Notes: generated by a model not told the origin, from the letters alone. Positions 23,266-35,864 are shown, numbered from the stretch's first letter. The stretch: DNA of 64,000 nucleotides from Nepenthes gracilis (GCA_033239525.1 BSYO01000004.1:28620037-28684036), one strand, 5' to 3'. Numbers and translations are program-made.

Positions 23266-24787
23266 ATTATGCTTGGATTTATTTAGGAAGTGTGTATAAT
23301 TATATATGGGATGGTATATAATTACATGTTGACATGCATCGATGGTAGAATACATTGTACGAAATTATGTGTGTACGTTGGTACGCTTGAAATACTAATA
23401 GTCGGCTATGTGATTATTTTTGTATCTCATCGATGAAATCCAGTGGATTATTATTTACGTTAATTTTGTCAGCGTATGTATATTTTCGTGGTACTATATG
23501 GATAAGTAAAGGAGAGTGTACGAAAATTCTATGATAACTAGGCGTATGAGAGTCTATGTGATCGTAGAGTTGTCTATACTTTTTCAATACTGATTCCATT
23601 TCGAAGGTAGAGGTCATTGATATTGATAAAAAATATTTATGACCATGTGATCATCGTAAGAAATGATATATGGGATATCATTTGGTGAGGGATATCACTG
23701 GTGGTATCAGCATGTTACGGGTGCAGCATCTGGGAAGACTATCGGGGTAGTTGGATACCGTGGATAACCTCGTTATACTTATCTAATCGTTAAGATTGTA
23801 AATACGCAACATTTGGTTCATTATAGGAGAATAAGGTTCAGAGAGATTTTTATTATCTCGTACAATCGTGGCCTCGAATTGGGCGCATAATCAAATTATT
23901 GTTACCTTATATAATTGGTTGAGGTCGTTGATATAGAAGAGGGATATTTATAACCTAGTGACCATCGTAGATGATGATATTTGGGATATTATTTGATAAT
24001 GAGTATCACGGATAGTATTGGCATGCTACGAGTACAGTCTCGGGGAGGACTGTAGAGGTAGTTGGATACCATGGATAATCTCATTATATTACCCAACCGT
24101 TGGGGGTATAAATATGCAGCATTTGGTTTACGATAGTAGAATAAGATCCATGGAGATTTTTATTATCTCATACAGTTGCGACCTCGCACTAAACTGATGA
24201 TCGGATTCAGTAGAATCCAAGTTACCTTCTAAATATCTAGTTGATCATATGGTTTTGGGGTTATTAACCCGACTTGTTGTTGAATCTCGGACAGTGATTG
24301 GTATATCACCTGTTATTACTAATTTTATTTATTATTTTATCATCTGAGATATTTTATTATACTTTTCTATTATTGTTTATTTTATTTACTTGTTGGGCAT
24401 TCAGCTCAAAATTTTATTTTATTGACTCCAGAGTAGACATGTTGATATCGAGACAAAAGAGATTACGTGTTATTGTAGACTCTAGGTAGAAGTGATCCCA
24501 GAGGTCAAAACTTTCATGATAAATATTTTAGATTGTGTTGGTTATTGTTCAACTTTTATTAGATTTTTTCTATAAGAGTTGATAATTCGGACATTGATGT
24601 CATTTATTGAAGTTATTTGCCATTATTATGGATATTTATATAATAATATACTTATGATAATTATTGATGGTGTCTTAAATAATATTATTGAGTTTATTGA
24701 TGTCGTGTAATTAATGATTTCGGATAAGTGAGATTTTTATCGTGACGATCTGGGTTGGGTTTGGGGATCCGAGCTCGGATTGTTACA

Positions 24788-25785
24788 AAATATGTATGTT
24801 TTCATCAATAAAGCTAGTTACAAGTATTGTCTCTCTGTACTTTGTATATAGGAATATACCATCCTTATATATAGATAATAAATATAAATCAAATCCATCA
24901 ACATAACATATAAAAGATCAAAATACCGTGGAAAATGTTCTAACTATAATCTGCCATATTATCAACAGTGACTTCTTTTATGCTTCTTGTGCATACAAAA
25001 CGGATTTAGTAATTGTTGGCATGTTCCAAGATATGATTAGCTATCAATTGCGAGTTCAATTGTGAATAATCCAGAGAGATTTGTGAAAATAAAAATATAT
25101 TAGATCAAAATATTTTATGACCTTATAATAAAATGATTTTCATGTGCAACTTGGACTTTCTACCCATTGTCACCCCCGTATTTTATATTTTATCTTCAAG
25201 AAATTACTTTTTATACATCAATCATGTAGCAACAATTTATTAAAAAAGAATACTACTTCAATGTATGATTTTATAATCAAATATCAAATCATTTTGAAAT
25301 TGCTCGCTTTTAGGAACAAACATGGTAGCACTTTAGAAATCATCTAAGTAATTGTGTGCATTTATAACGTTTATATCAATGTGTATCGGTTATGAAAGTA
25401 AATCGAATATACTTATAAAATAAAAAATTGTCGGCCACAAGTAGAATATTATAGTTGTTTGAAGAGAACTCATCATTATTAGTAGGAAATTCTACCAAAA
25501 GTATTATTACGGTGTCATTCAAGCTTGAACTCACAGCATGATTATGCCCTTCATGTGACTATAATAATCACTAGTATCGAAATTGTCACAATATTCATCA
25601 AAATTAAAATATAAATGGTGATAAATAGCGGATAGTATACTTTCATTATTTTGTGCAGGGCAACTATGAACAAAGGAGCAAGGCACATGAAGATTAATTC
25701 TCCTTCCAATAAAAAGTTTAGTAGATATAATCGCACTAGCCTAATCAAACGTTCTAAAAATTGAATCAGCATCTTTTCAGTAACA
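24788..25785. other. AT-rich intergenic DNA, no gene seen
   Basis: Only short open frames without protein-like composition occur. No element boundaries were identified. Confidence 0.5.
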
Positions 25786-26458
25786 GTAGTTGATGGGTCC
25801 TGGACCTTGGGCCCAAAATCGCAAACACAGCCCAAAAGCCGCACAGAAGGCCGCCCAAAAGGCCCATGTGCCCGGCCCGATTCGAACACCCTGCCTCGAC
25901 TCCAACTCACTTGGCCGCCGGACAAACAACGAGACTCCTCCGGGCGGGGTAACCAAAGACCAAAACAACCCGGATAAACACGCCCGCACTAAAAGTAAAA
26001 TGTGCCCGCACCCATAGTGGTGGCAGACGTGCCCGGACGTGTCCTATGCCACGTGTCGCCTTTCATACGGCATCACATTCCCTATAAATACCCAACTCAA
26101 GCAAATTAAGAGGGGGCTACCTTTTCGAACCTTCTTTTCGCTCCCTGCAATCCGTAATTTTGGTAAAATCCTGAGAAGAAAGAAACGAAAAGTTAATTTT
26201 GTAATCGCCCGAGGACGCTAAGTCTCCGGGCCTCCATTGTATTTCTTCTTCTTCATAGTGAGATTTCTGGAAATCCACCACCGTTTTTTTAATCCTTAAT
26301 CACACTCAAGGATTTTCCACGTAAACAAAGTGTTCGTCCCCTACTCCCGCATTTCTCTACTTTAGACTACCCGTTATTTCGTGTTGCTCCAACTCTCCAA
26401 AATTTCGCGTTCCGTTCTCTCACCTACCTCTTGCGCGCGCCTTTACACGCATAGTAGT
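25786..26458 (+). mobile_element. Solo LTR with GTAGT target-site duplication
   Basis: A 663-bp sequence (25791-26453) begins TGATGGGTCCTGGACC and ends TACACGCATA. It is much GC-richer than the flanks and bracketed by GTAGT at 25786-25790 and 26454-26458. A TATA box (CCTATAAATACC, about 26081) is followed about 350 bases later by the end, giving a U3-R-U5 layout on the plus strand. The terminus ...ATA rather than ...CA resembles the element in the gamma-subunit intron. No internal region is present. It lies about 0.5 kb downstream of the LURP-one-related gene. Confidence 0.75.
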
Positions 26459-26982
26459 AAATAAAGTAAAATATGTTACAACGTGAGGAAATATTAAATT
26501 TTTTGAATAATTTTAGAAAAGATTTTTTTTTATCTCCATCTAAATTTATTATTCTATATATTCTCATATAATTTCTTTTTAGTTTGGTGATTGTTTAATT
26601 TTCAGAGAATTTAAATATCCCTTTCACTGATATAAAGTATTGATATTTATGGTGTCCTTAATTTTCAGGGAACTAAAAATAAAAGGCACCACTGTAATGA
26701 TAAGAGAAACGAATGCAAGTAACGAGAAGTCAGGGATAGGGATCTTAGACTTAGGTGTTCCTATAATCTCTTCCTTGTTCATTTTGATAACAACTCCGTC
26801 TCCGGGTTTGAGGAACAAACATACATTATAGTAATCACTGACTATGGATCAATTAATAAACAATCATTAGAATTAGGACGACTGAGCAAATTATTTTACA
26901 AATGTTGGGTGGGAATAAATAATTAATTAATCTATCTGCTGATCCACGCATTGGCTGCAGCTCGGTGGCAAAGTGGGTGGAC
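26459..26982. other. Intergenic DNA and 3' region of the LURP-one-related gene
   Basis: This holds the presumed 3' untranslated region of the minus-strand gene. Short frames at 26624-26831 on both strands mirror each other and match no family I know. Confidence 0.45.
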
Positions 26983-29900
26983 TCAGCACCGGGTGGACTC
27001 GTCGTAAATGTAGTCGAGGACAGCAACGACTCCCAAAACGAAAGCCTGGTCTACCCGTGGTTTCACCACCACATGGTACAAATCTTTGCTTCTCGTCACC
27101 TTTCCCACCTCCTCCTTCACTCCTATCTGTCGCGTATAATAATAATAATAATCTTACTTACCCCAAAAAAAAAAGTATAATAATAATAATACATGCATAA
27201 TTAGTTTATGGCATCTAACTCTGTTATCATTAATGAAAAAACCCCCACGCATGCATGAAAGCACGTAACGATGAATGCACGTTCAGTCCGAGTATAATCG
27301 ATTTCTTGAATACATTCAAATATGCTTTGGAGCGATTTTTCTTCATTTCTTTACATGTGACGGTAGGACTAGAGAAACACCTCAAATTATACCATGGAAC
27401 TGTTAATATATATGATGAGCTTCAGTATTGTTTAGTTTTGTACGACTGATACAGTGAAATAATTCTTAACTTTTTGTTAAATGTCAACTAACAGATATTT
27501 GAATGCAAGAAATATAATGCTATATAATAATATTTAACGTAAAAAAATATTTATCAATTAAGAAAAAATTATAAATTATTGAATAAATTTACTATAAAAG
27601 TAATTGATTATAAAAATAATTTTATTTAAAATTCTTTTATTAAAGTTTGAGTGCATAAACAGTTGAACGTAACTCCTAATGTATCTAGCAATCTACAAGA
27701 GACAAAAATAATGAGAAAAATAAGTAACCAAATAGTAATATATCTTAAAAAATAATACCAGAGTAATATATTCGATCTTAACAAAAACGACATTCAAATA
27801 AGATTTCAACCAAATGTCAAATATCTTCGTCTTCTCTCTTTTTCTACTCTTTCTTCGTACGATAATCCTTATATTGTAAAATAATTCTGGATAAAATAAA
27901 ATTATATCGGGCATGGCTTTAAAAAAATTACAATGTTGCACTCGACTACCTATTAAGTGTGGACTTACTAGATAAACAGTACACAAGTGCCCCTTAGGTA
28001 TGTATCAGGTATAATTTTTCGAACAAATCACACATGTGCTCCCTTTAAGCATACATCAAGTACTACTTTCAAAAAATTCCACATGTGCTTTCATTAGGTA
28101 TTTATCATGCACTATTCGACTAACCTTCAACTGATACTTAATTAATATTCGTACAAATATTGTGCGACCATTTAGTATATTTATCTATTAGATGGCCCTC
28201 AACTAATTATTAGTTGATTCTCATACAAATATTACATGACTTTTGCTTAACTTCTTTGTTCAGACATTTCACTTGTGAACATTGCACATCATTTAGATAA
28301 CCCTTCCATTTATTATAGTACTTAAAAAAAAAGTGACTCAAAACTCAATAAATACTATATATCTTATATAGAACTATATAGAGTAGTGCAATATAGCGGA
28401 TAACAATATCTATTATGCAAGCATTTTGATTGAATGATGGCCAGTAACTATTTAATGTATTTAGTAATAAGATACACATAACTTTATTTTTATAATATAG
28501 AGTTGCTATTTAAAATTTTATTTTATTCACTTCATTGATTTTCTATTACCTTAACAATTGAGTGAAGAAGCAATCTGCCAACCATGTTGTATAAATATCT
28601 TGTATTCTTTCCAGCTAGTTACTAGTCCAACTACTTTTCGTTGAGACAAGTGGGAATGGACTGATTGTGTTAATTATCAACAAATCACTTATTTGTGATG
28701 GAATATAGCTAACGTTGGCATAAAATGAGTGTCACTTGTACATTAGTGCTACTCTTTATTAGTATTATTTTCAAATAATTGCTCAATCAGAACCACATAT
28801 TGGTATCTTTACATTTTTACTTTAATTTGTGTTTGCCATTTTTTTCTTATGGAAGGAAGGGGGAAGATATGGCATGGACGTGATGAATTAAGGAAGGTTC
28901 TATCTTTTAAAATACAGAGATATTTATCTTTATAATTTTAATTATATATTTTTAAATAAATGATTATGATATAATTATTTTAAGATAATTAATTTTAATT
29001 AATTTTAATTTTTTAAATTAGTTAAATTATTATTATCTATTTAAAAATAAATAGTTAAAATATAAAGAATAAATATATTCACTTTTATAAGAGACAGAAC
29101 TTTCCCAAATCCCGGAGGCAATGATCCACCTAGCTTGAACTATGTGTTAGAAATGATGGCTTCCAAAATGAAAATATTTCAATTTAAAGAATGCCTTTAA
29201 ATTATTACAAAACAAATTATGTCATCACCTTTCATAATATAATATTTACGTTTTACAAATGTAAATAGTTCATGCCAATCATTTAGGAATATATTAAAGT
29301 TTTTTATTGTGTTTTACAACAATGGAAATAAATTCATAACCCAAATAAAATAATGATTTTCTACCACAAATAAAATTGTTTTGCAATTAATATTGTCGTA
29401 AACTATTTTTTTTTTTTTTGGTTAATTTGTACTATTGGCCGGCAAATGTTTAGTTAAAAACAAAAAACGACACATGAAATACGTGCGAGATTAATTCAGA
29501 AGTGCCAATTGTACTTCTACGGTTCACAAATTGAATGACACTACTAAGAGACATTAGAAATGGTTACCCACACTTTGATGTATAAGGACTCCCAAGACCT
29601 TACATATTTTCCCAATCCGACTTCTTTTGTTTCTCCCAAAAAAAAAAATGAAAATCTGCAACACTATGACCATCGATTTGATTCCCAAATGAAGAAATTA
29701 TAACGAAGGAAATTGATGAATGAAATACCTGGGCGATGGCATTGCCTTGTCGATCAACAATGGAGCAATTTCTTTCAGGGAAATAGCCTCTGATCTCGAA
29801 ATTCCAGTCTCTCCCACAGCCCCTGCTGAGATCAACAGAGATTCTAATGGGAGTGTTCCTTGAGAGAAATGAAGATAATTCCGTCACGCAGAAGACAATT

Positions 29901-32156
29901 TTCTGCAAGCCTTCATAATCGTAAGCGTAGCCGTTCCACTGTTTACGCATGCTCAATGCCTGCACCATCCCCCCTGTAACAATCCACATACAGTCAGGCG
30001 TAAAAAAGGATGAGAAAAATCAAGTCCTAATCACGTTCATTATTAACAAATTATTCGATAATTAAAATGATTACTGTATAAGCAAAGAATCATATTCCCA
30101 TGCAGCTTTCCCGTTTCCTCAAATTAAAGTTCCACCGAGTAAATGCATTGTGATCATAGAAAGGGTTGGGCTAAAATGCCCCCCTCCCATTTTCTTTTTT
30201 TGTTAGTGGTGTAGGGAGTACGGCAAGGAACCAAAATTTTGTTGATGGACAACGGGTGGCCTACTTATCAGAATACAAGAATAGTTTTCACTTGTTGGCC
30301 GGAATGAACGATCAACTAATAAGGCACAATGAGCACTATGAAGTAAAGACAGGGAGAAGAGAAATGAATACCAAATTTTACGTAAAAAATCCTCCTAAAT
30401 TAAAGAAAAAATCACGAGATTCTAAGCCCACAAAGAATCACTAAGTATGAGAAAATTATAGAAGGCGAAAATAAGAATAGAGCAAAAGTAAACAAAGACT
30501 CTCTCACTTTGTTTTCACTCACAGCTCTCTTTCTTTTCACTTTCACTCCTCTATTACACTTTCTCTTAACTTAGCCGGTGTCTTCTTCTTATTGTTCTTT
30601 CCTTAACACATATACCTTCGCTATGTGCAAAGTGTACATACACATACACATGCCCCTCACCATAACTTGGTAGTTGGTACTCAACTTCCAATGTCTGCCT
30701 GCATGCGCACGCCTGGTCCTACAGCAGGTGGCGCATACCTGCTCCTACAGACCGATCAGCCTTTAGAGCCCCGAGAATGACTTCCACCAACCACCCAAAA
30801 AGGTAGGTCAATTGAACACCTTTTGAGTATGACAGTCGTTCAGGTCTCCCAAATACAGCATGTCAACTCCATTGTCCATCGCTTCATATTAATCGGTCAA
30901 CCACACCGTTGACCGGTCGAAGTAGTGCATCCCTCTTCTTCAGACGATTCATAACTTATGACGGTCAACGTATTGACTGGAAGAGTTAACCGTAAGAGTT
31001 GACTCCGGTCAACAAAGTTGACCGGAATTTCTTTCTCCCAGCACATTCGTACTCTATTCAAGTCTTAAGAACTTCCACACGGAAGTGATCCCAATAAATT
31101 TCTCGTGCTTAAATCAAAATTTTAACTCATCACTCATTGACAAATAATGAAAATTTAGCTACTGCATGCAAAAATAAACCATTAATACGTCCATGTATGG
31201 TTTTTGGGGAAAAATCAGCAATGCATTTCTACGATAAGTTAAGGCTGAGATAGAGGGTGCCAGATCCTAAAGTTAAGCTCAATCTTTTAGTTTCAAAGTA
31301 ATTATGAATTTAATTGGTGAAATCCTGCATTTTTAATAGTTATTTGTCAATATATGATATAAAGGAAGAGTTTCAGGAATTCCACCACTTTAAAAGAATA
31401 ATAAATTCAACCCCTTTTAACTATAATTAGAATTGAGGGATTGTCCATCTTTTAAAAAAATGAAGGCACTTGTTCTCTAAATCTTATGATTTAATCATTT
31501 TAAAATAATTAATATTAATTAATTTTATAATTAGTTAATTTAAAATTAATTATTTAAAAATAAATGATCAAAATATAAAAAATAAGTTTTTTTATTTTTA
31601 TAAGGGGTGGAGCTTTCCCAAATTCACTAAAATTGTGTAATATTAATTAAATGACTGCATTAATTTTTTTAAAAAAGAAAAGATACTTAATTTTTTTTTA
31701 AATAAAAAAAATATAACCGTTTTATCTCGATTAAATGACAATAATTGGAAGGAATAGAGACCCCCCAGTGTAGACGTAATTGGCGTTTCAAGGTCAAAAA
31801 ATGTTCCTCAAATGTGAGGGGTTGCGTAGCTTGAACATAAACATATTTTTGAATTATCGCCTGACGGCTGAAGCGTTGGCGTTTGAGGATGGGGTGGAGG
31901 GGCGAGCAATCGGAAAGGAGAAGAACAAAATTAATACCTTTCTGCTGATAAGAAGCAAAGCATTCCCGTCTCCATCCCTGAGAATGAGCTCCCCCGGTTT
32001 CCCAACAATTCCGCAGCCATCAGCCATGAAAACCACCTTTTGGCTGCAGTCTGTGACCACAAAACCACCTCCGCTGACCACATGAGGCCGCCTTCTCACC
32101 GCCAACATCATTTGAGATGACGAGCAATAGATCTTGCTCACTATGGGCGCTGCCAT
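26983..32156 (-). CDS. LURP-one-related (LOR, DUF567) protein, three exons
   Basis: Exons on the minus strand: 32156-31938 (73 aa), 29959-29729 (77 aa), 27126-26983 (47 aa and stop); total 197 aa, usual for the family. LOR proteins adopt a tubby-like beta-barrel around a central helix; LURP1 is linked to defence gene responses, but most members have no known biochemical role. Family landmarks: GGGFVVTDCSQKVVF and GELILRDGDGNALLLISRK in exon 1; QWNGYAYDYEGLQ, WNFEIRGYFPERNCSIVD and GNAIAQ in exon 2; DLYHVVVKPRVDQAFVLGVV, AVLDYIY and terminal ESTRC in exon 3. Phases are all 0. Exon 2 is drawn from the acceptor GTGCAG|GCATTG because the upstream alternative ACAG|GGGGG would put it out of frame. 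The ATG follows a (GA)n leader. Introns of 2.0 and 2.6 kb each contain one copy of the same MITE. The closest Arabidopsis relative may be LOR6. Confidence 0.88.
27131..27192 (+). repeat. (TAA)n microsatellite next to the exon 3 splice acceptor of the LOR gene
   Basis: Two ATA-rich tracts separated by CTTACTTACCCC and an A-run lie within 5-65 bases of the acceptor of exon 3 (minus strand). They occupy the place of the branch site and polypyrimidine region. Confidence 0.8.
27193..28891 (-). other. LOR intron 2, no coding content
   Basis: This is AT-rich intron sequence. Around 27980-28290 short similar phrases (CACATGTGC, ATCAAGTACTA, CATACAAATAT) recur loosely, suggesting decayed repeats. No exon was found. 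Confidence 0.45.
28892..29105. mobile_element. MITE copy 1 (LOR intron 2)
   Basis: A 214-bp AT-rich element has inverted ends: GGAAGGTTCTATCTTTTAAA on the left, and GGAAAGTTCTGTCTCTTATA when the right end is read on the minus strand. The interior contains many TTAATT/AATTAA motifs. It is homologous over its length to the copy at 31437-31619. Confidence 0.65.
29106..29728 (-). other. 5' part of LOR intron 2, no coding content
   Basis: This is AT-rich intron DNA with poly-T/A runs at 29407-29419 and 29638-29648. The reading frame of exon 2 stays open into it, but the donor CAG|GTATTT at 29728 and the family length argue for splicing. Confidence 0.5.
29960..31436 (-). other. LOR intron 1, with a GGTCAAC-type repeat patch
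   Basis: This is non-coding intron sequence. Between about 30880 and 31030 the motifs GGTCAAC, TTGACCGG and GTTGACC recur on both strands, like the array in MTNA intron 6. A CT-rich stretch (30500-30620) could be part of a decayed LTR. No element ends were placed. Confidence 0.45.
31437..31619. mobile_element. MITE copy 2 (LOR intron 1)
   Basis: A 183-bp element is related to the copy at 28892-29105. The left end reads GGGATTGTCCATCTTTTAAA; the right end on the minus strand reads GGGAAAGCTCCACCCCTTAT. The AT-rich core shares TTAATTAATTTTA, TTATTTAAAAATAAAT and AAAATATAAA with copy 1. Confidence 0.65.
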
Positions 32157-32300
32157 CTCTCTCTCTCTCTCTCTCTCTGTTTCTGTCTGGGACTCTCTTG
32201 TTCCTTACGTTCGGATATGTACAACGGGGCATCCGACCAGCAAGGTTCATTTAATATAAAGAGGAGAAAGACAGAATAGAGGAGCAGTAAAAAAAAAGCA
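32157..32300 (-). promoter_or_regulatory. 5' leader and proximal promoter of the LOR gene
   Basis: A (CT)n tract at 32157-32178 (GA on the coding strand) lies immediately before the ATG. A TATA-like TTTATATTAAATG occurs on the minus strand at about 32248-32260. Leader length and start site are inferred. Confidence 0.4.
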
Positions 32301-34938
32301 GCATTGGATGAAGCAATTATGGACAAAGCAATTAGCAAAATTTTCGGCGAATCTTGACTTGTCATTACTATTAGAGAGAGGGGGGGGGAGGGAGGCACTG
32401 TGCCAATTTGATGAGGCAAGGCTTCCTGTTCTAGTTTGGGGCAAACCCAGCGGAGTCCGTCCTTCTTAACCATTAAATTTTTAAGATTTAATGATATATC
32501 TTTATACAATTGAAAAATTTATAAAAAAAATGTAACTGTTAATAAATTTTTAAATCTTATTAAGAAAATATAAAATATTATAGACGGTTAAATATTTATT
32601 CAAATATTTGATAGACGGGGGAATCTAATCCCACGAGGCTGGGGCCTATTCTAGCTTGAGGCGGCTGAAGAATCTCGAAAGGAGGTGTTGCTTGCATGGC
32701 ATGCATTGACGTTTCGTGCTTCCGATGAAGCGTGGCCCAATCACAGCCCAAGTAATGATCGTACGTCGGGGCATCGATTCGAATCAGCCAATTGATTTCG
32801 TAGAAACAACCGTGCTGATATTTGCATCTTCAATAAAATATCATTTGGTGTCGCATTTTCGTTATGTATCGTATCGTGTGGTTTCGTACTTGAAACTGGG
32901 AGTGCCAACCCCACGTGGAAAATGAAGTTGATTAAGGAAATCAAATAATTAGCCACAAGGAACGTCTAAAATAATGGGTACGTGGTGGCATATTTTTTGT
33001 TGCAGGGCTAAATGAAAAGAAAGAAATGGAACAAAATCTAATATTTGACGCGTACAAATCTTGTGTCTTTGTTTCGGGTGTGAAAATGAGACTGATTTAG
33101 ACTAACATTTACCTATCTAACTAGCCCCCATATTTAAAATATCTTGGTTAATTATTTTATTTGCACATCGCTAGCTAGCGAGATTAGCTGCAAAATATTA
33201 ATATCACATACATATGTTACATATATGACTTCATGTATGAGAAAATTGTGAAACAACCAAATTTGAGTGGTATATAAGACTCAGCAGTTTTGACTACACC
33301 ACGTATTAATCAGTTGATTATGTTATGTATTGCAAAATTAATACTTTCTCGTGGTAATCCAATCACAACCATAATTCATGTGCATTTTGAATTTCTTCCT
33401 AAAAGTATATATATATATATATTTAAGACTAACTAGTATGAAAAATAGTGCAACGATAGTTTTTAGCGTCTTTAGTAACCTAACAGTAAAAATTTTACTA
33501 TGATACATAGACAGCTATAACTATAAAATAAGTATGATATATTTGGCATATTATCTTAATCCTACTCATCCAAGTTAATAGTGTGATATCATTTTTCTAA
33601 GTACAAGTTTAACTTTGATTTCGATATATTTTCAAACATATTTAGAAAGATTTTATTTTTAACATAAATTATGCTATTAGGTGAAGTTATACTTGTATAT
33701 ATAAATGGGCTTAATTTGCATGGACTAATAGGTTTTCTCATCTATGGGCCAAGTGATTTAGACAAAGATATAATGGGTAGTAAAATTGATTTTTAGTCTT
33801 CACATTTTGGAAATTTTGATTCATTTTCTGACATGATTACTTTAATAGGGAGAAGTTTTAAGAGCCCATTCACAATTTGTGAGTTAATAAAAAAGTAAAG
33901 AAAAGTTCATATCATAGTAAAAATTTGTGTCAAGCCATTATAAGGTGAGATAGTTGGTGACGTCTTGCATTGCTAGGTATCTTTATACATGGAGATGTAA
34001 CATGTATGCTTGTAAGGTGTTTTTGATCTATACTTTCAATTCTCTGAGTGTCCTATGAGGTAATAAATGAAGAAGGCTCCCAATACTAATATCAAAAGAC
34101 TTCATTTGGAGCATTAGACTCTGCCACAATCTATTTCAATTATACTGAGTGAAGAAGGGTAAGGAGAAAAAAAAAAAAAAGCTTGAAAGAGATTTTAGAG
34201 GGATAAATCAAATAAGTGATTTATGATTTTTTTTTCTTTAATATTTAATTTTATAAGTTTATAATGATTAGAGAAAGAAGTCATAATGATAATTTTGATG
34301 ATAGATTATTATGTTGAAATGAGAAAAAATCATGTTTGGGCCACAAGAAATTAATGTGAAAATTATGGTATAACTAATATAATTTATATTGAAAACTATT
34401 AGGCGGCCAAATGGATGGTAAGGTAAAATTATTTAATCTATAAAATTATTACGTGACAAATTATGATATTCTAAAAAAAAGTGCAAGAAAAGTAAATTTT
34501 TATAAGTTAAATTATTTAAGGAAAGATGATTTATCAAGTGAAGAAGATATCTCATGGGAATTTTAATAAAATATTTTATAATGAAGTATTGTATGGTGAT
34601 TTTAAATACGAATGTGAATGTAAGAATATTTCAAGTGATTGAGTAGTTTTAAAATTTATTAAAAATTTTGGTATGAATGGGACCAAATTACATGCAAGAT
34701 ATTCAATAATAATTACATAATGATAAATTTATTAATTTAAATATTTATTAAATTAAAATCAAGTTATAGAAGTAATTTTAGTGATAAAGTTAAATTTTTA
34801 AATTTTACGGTAAAATTCATAACTATACTAACTTTATAGTAAGAAAAATGTCCAGAATAACCTCCCTAAATTTTATGTTTAAAAAGATATTAAAAAAATA
34901 GTGATATAACTAATAAATATTATCACTATCATTTTAAA
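32301..34938. other. Intergenic DNA, no gene seen
   Basis: AT-rich sequence with scattered low-complexity runs, including (TA)n near 33406-33421. The segment 32640-32960 is less AT-rich but has no frame resembling a known protein. No element ends were identified. Confidence 0.5.
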
Positions 34939-35864
34939 ACGCTTTCCACCAAACGTACTTCTCTAAGAACTTTTCACATAAATATTATCACTATCATTTT
35001 GCATCATTATTTTCTCTTTTAAAAAAGAAAGAAGACTAACTAAAGTATTGGAAGATAAACTATTAATAATATTATCATATTAATATATTATTATGATTAC
35101 TTAGTAAATCCGATAAAATAGACAATTATTTAATTATTTGTTTATTATATATCGGAGATGGTATATAAAGTAGTCATTGTCAATAGAAAGGTAGATGTAC
35201 GTTGTTCGATATTATTGTAATATATCTTGAGACTCTTTTTTTTTGTATTAGGTTTGAGACTTAATCTATTTCAAATCAATCGAATCAAGCAAATTGGTTC
35301 TTGGCTCCCTAATCTGTATAGTAATTAGGATTTGATGATGTATCAATTATTGTGTAAACTTTTAAATTATCATAATATTTTATAAATAATAATATAAAAT
35401 TAAATATTAATAATATATTTGAATCTCTTACTTATGTCTTTTTATTTTGGATCAATGAATATGAGGGTATGCCCTCTCTTCACCATTTTTCTATTTACAA
35501 TTATAAAAATATATAGAATTTTTGTGCACAAAGGGTGTATAAATTTTTTCTAGGCTTATGTTTGATGAGTTCAACAATAAACACTAAGATTCAAATCTAA
35601 AAGTTCAAAAAATTATAAATTATTAAATGTTTAAAATACATAGTAGTAAAGTTGTGAAAAGGACCAGATAACTTAGTGGCCACATTGTCAAGTAGCTAAT
35701 TCTCCAAGTTGTTGAGCTACAAAGCCACCAGGCGACTCAGTGGCCAAATAGCCGAGTGATTACACTGCTAAGCCAATAAAGCACAAAGTTGCCATACTGA
35801 TTCGGTACCTAACTACCATGATATCAAGTTGTCATGTAAAAATGGCGCATGATAAATAGGAAAA
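34939..35864 (+). repeat. Segmental direct duplication, copy 1 (926 bp)
   Basis: Homologous to 37290-38089 in the same orientation. Both start ACGCTTTCCACCAAACG and end AAATGGCSCATGATAAATAGG, with only scattered substitutions. Copy 1 carries extra AT-rich sequence at about 35070-35250 that is shorter or different in copy 2. No coding capacity is evident. The spacing (2.35 kb) and non-LTR ends suggest a local duplication or two insertions of one unclassified repeat. Confidence 0.85.

Larger units (their letters stand above)
21854..24787 (+). mobile_element. LTR-like repeat, copy A (about 2.9 kb), no coding capacity
   Basis: This region is homologous, in opposite orientation, to copy B at 38478-41453. 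Shared landmarks in order: an AT-rich start, an (AAT)n tract (about 22107-22150), a GA-rich tract, a TTATTTAAGGTGG promoter-like segment with AGGGTTAGGG, GAGGCAAGTGAAA (about 22411), a dinucleotide-rich zone, and the terminal block GGGTTTGGGGATCCGAGCTC ending TTACA at 24787. Length, TGT...ACA-like ends and lack of gag/pol suggest a solo LTR or large non-autonomous element. The left boundary is approximate and no target-site duplication was seen. Confidence 0.65.

Noticed and set aside
22967..23355. Tyr/His/Thr-rich ORFs
   Set aside because: Direct translations of TA and TG microsatellites within LTR-like copy A.
25870..25925. tRNA-like GTTCGAATCGGGCC on the minus strand
   Set aside because: It lies within a delimited solo LTR and lacks a cloverleaf.
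26955..27190. tRNA-derived SINE (TGGCAAAGTGG A-box-like sequence, TAA tail)
   Set aside because: The minus strand of this stretch encodes the conserved C-terminal exon of the LURP-one-related protein in the correct phase, which explains it better.
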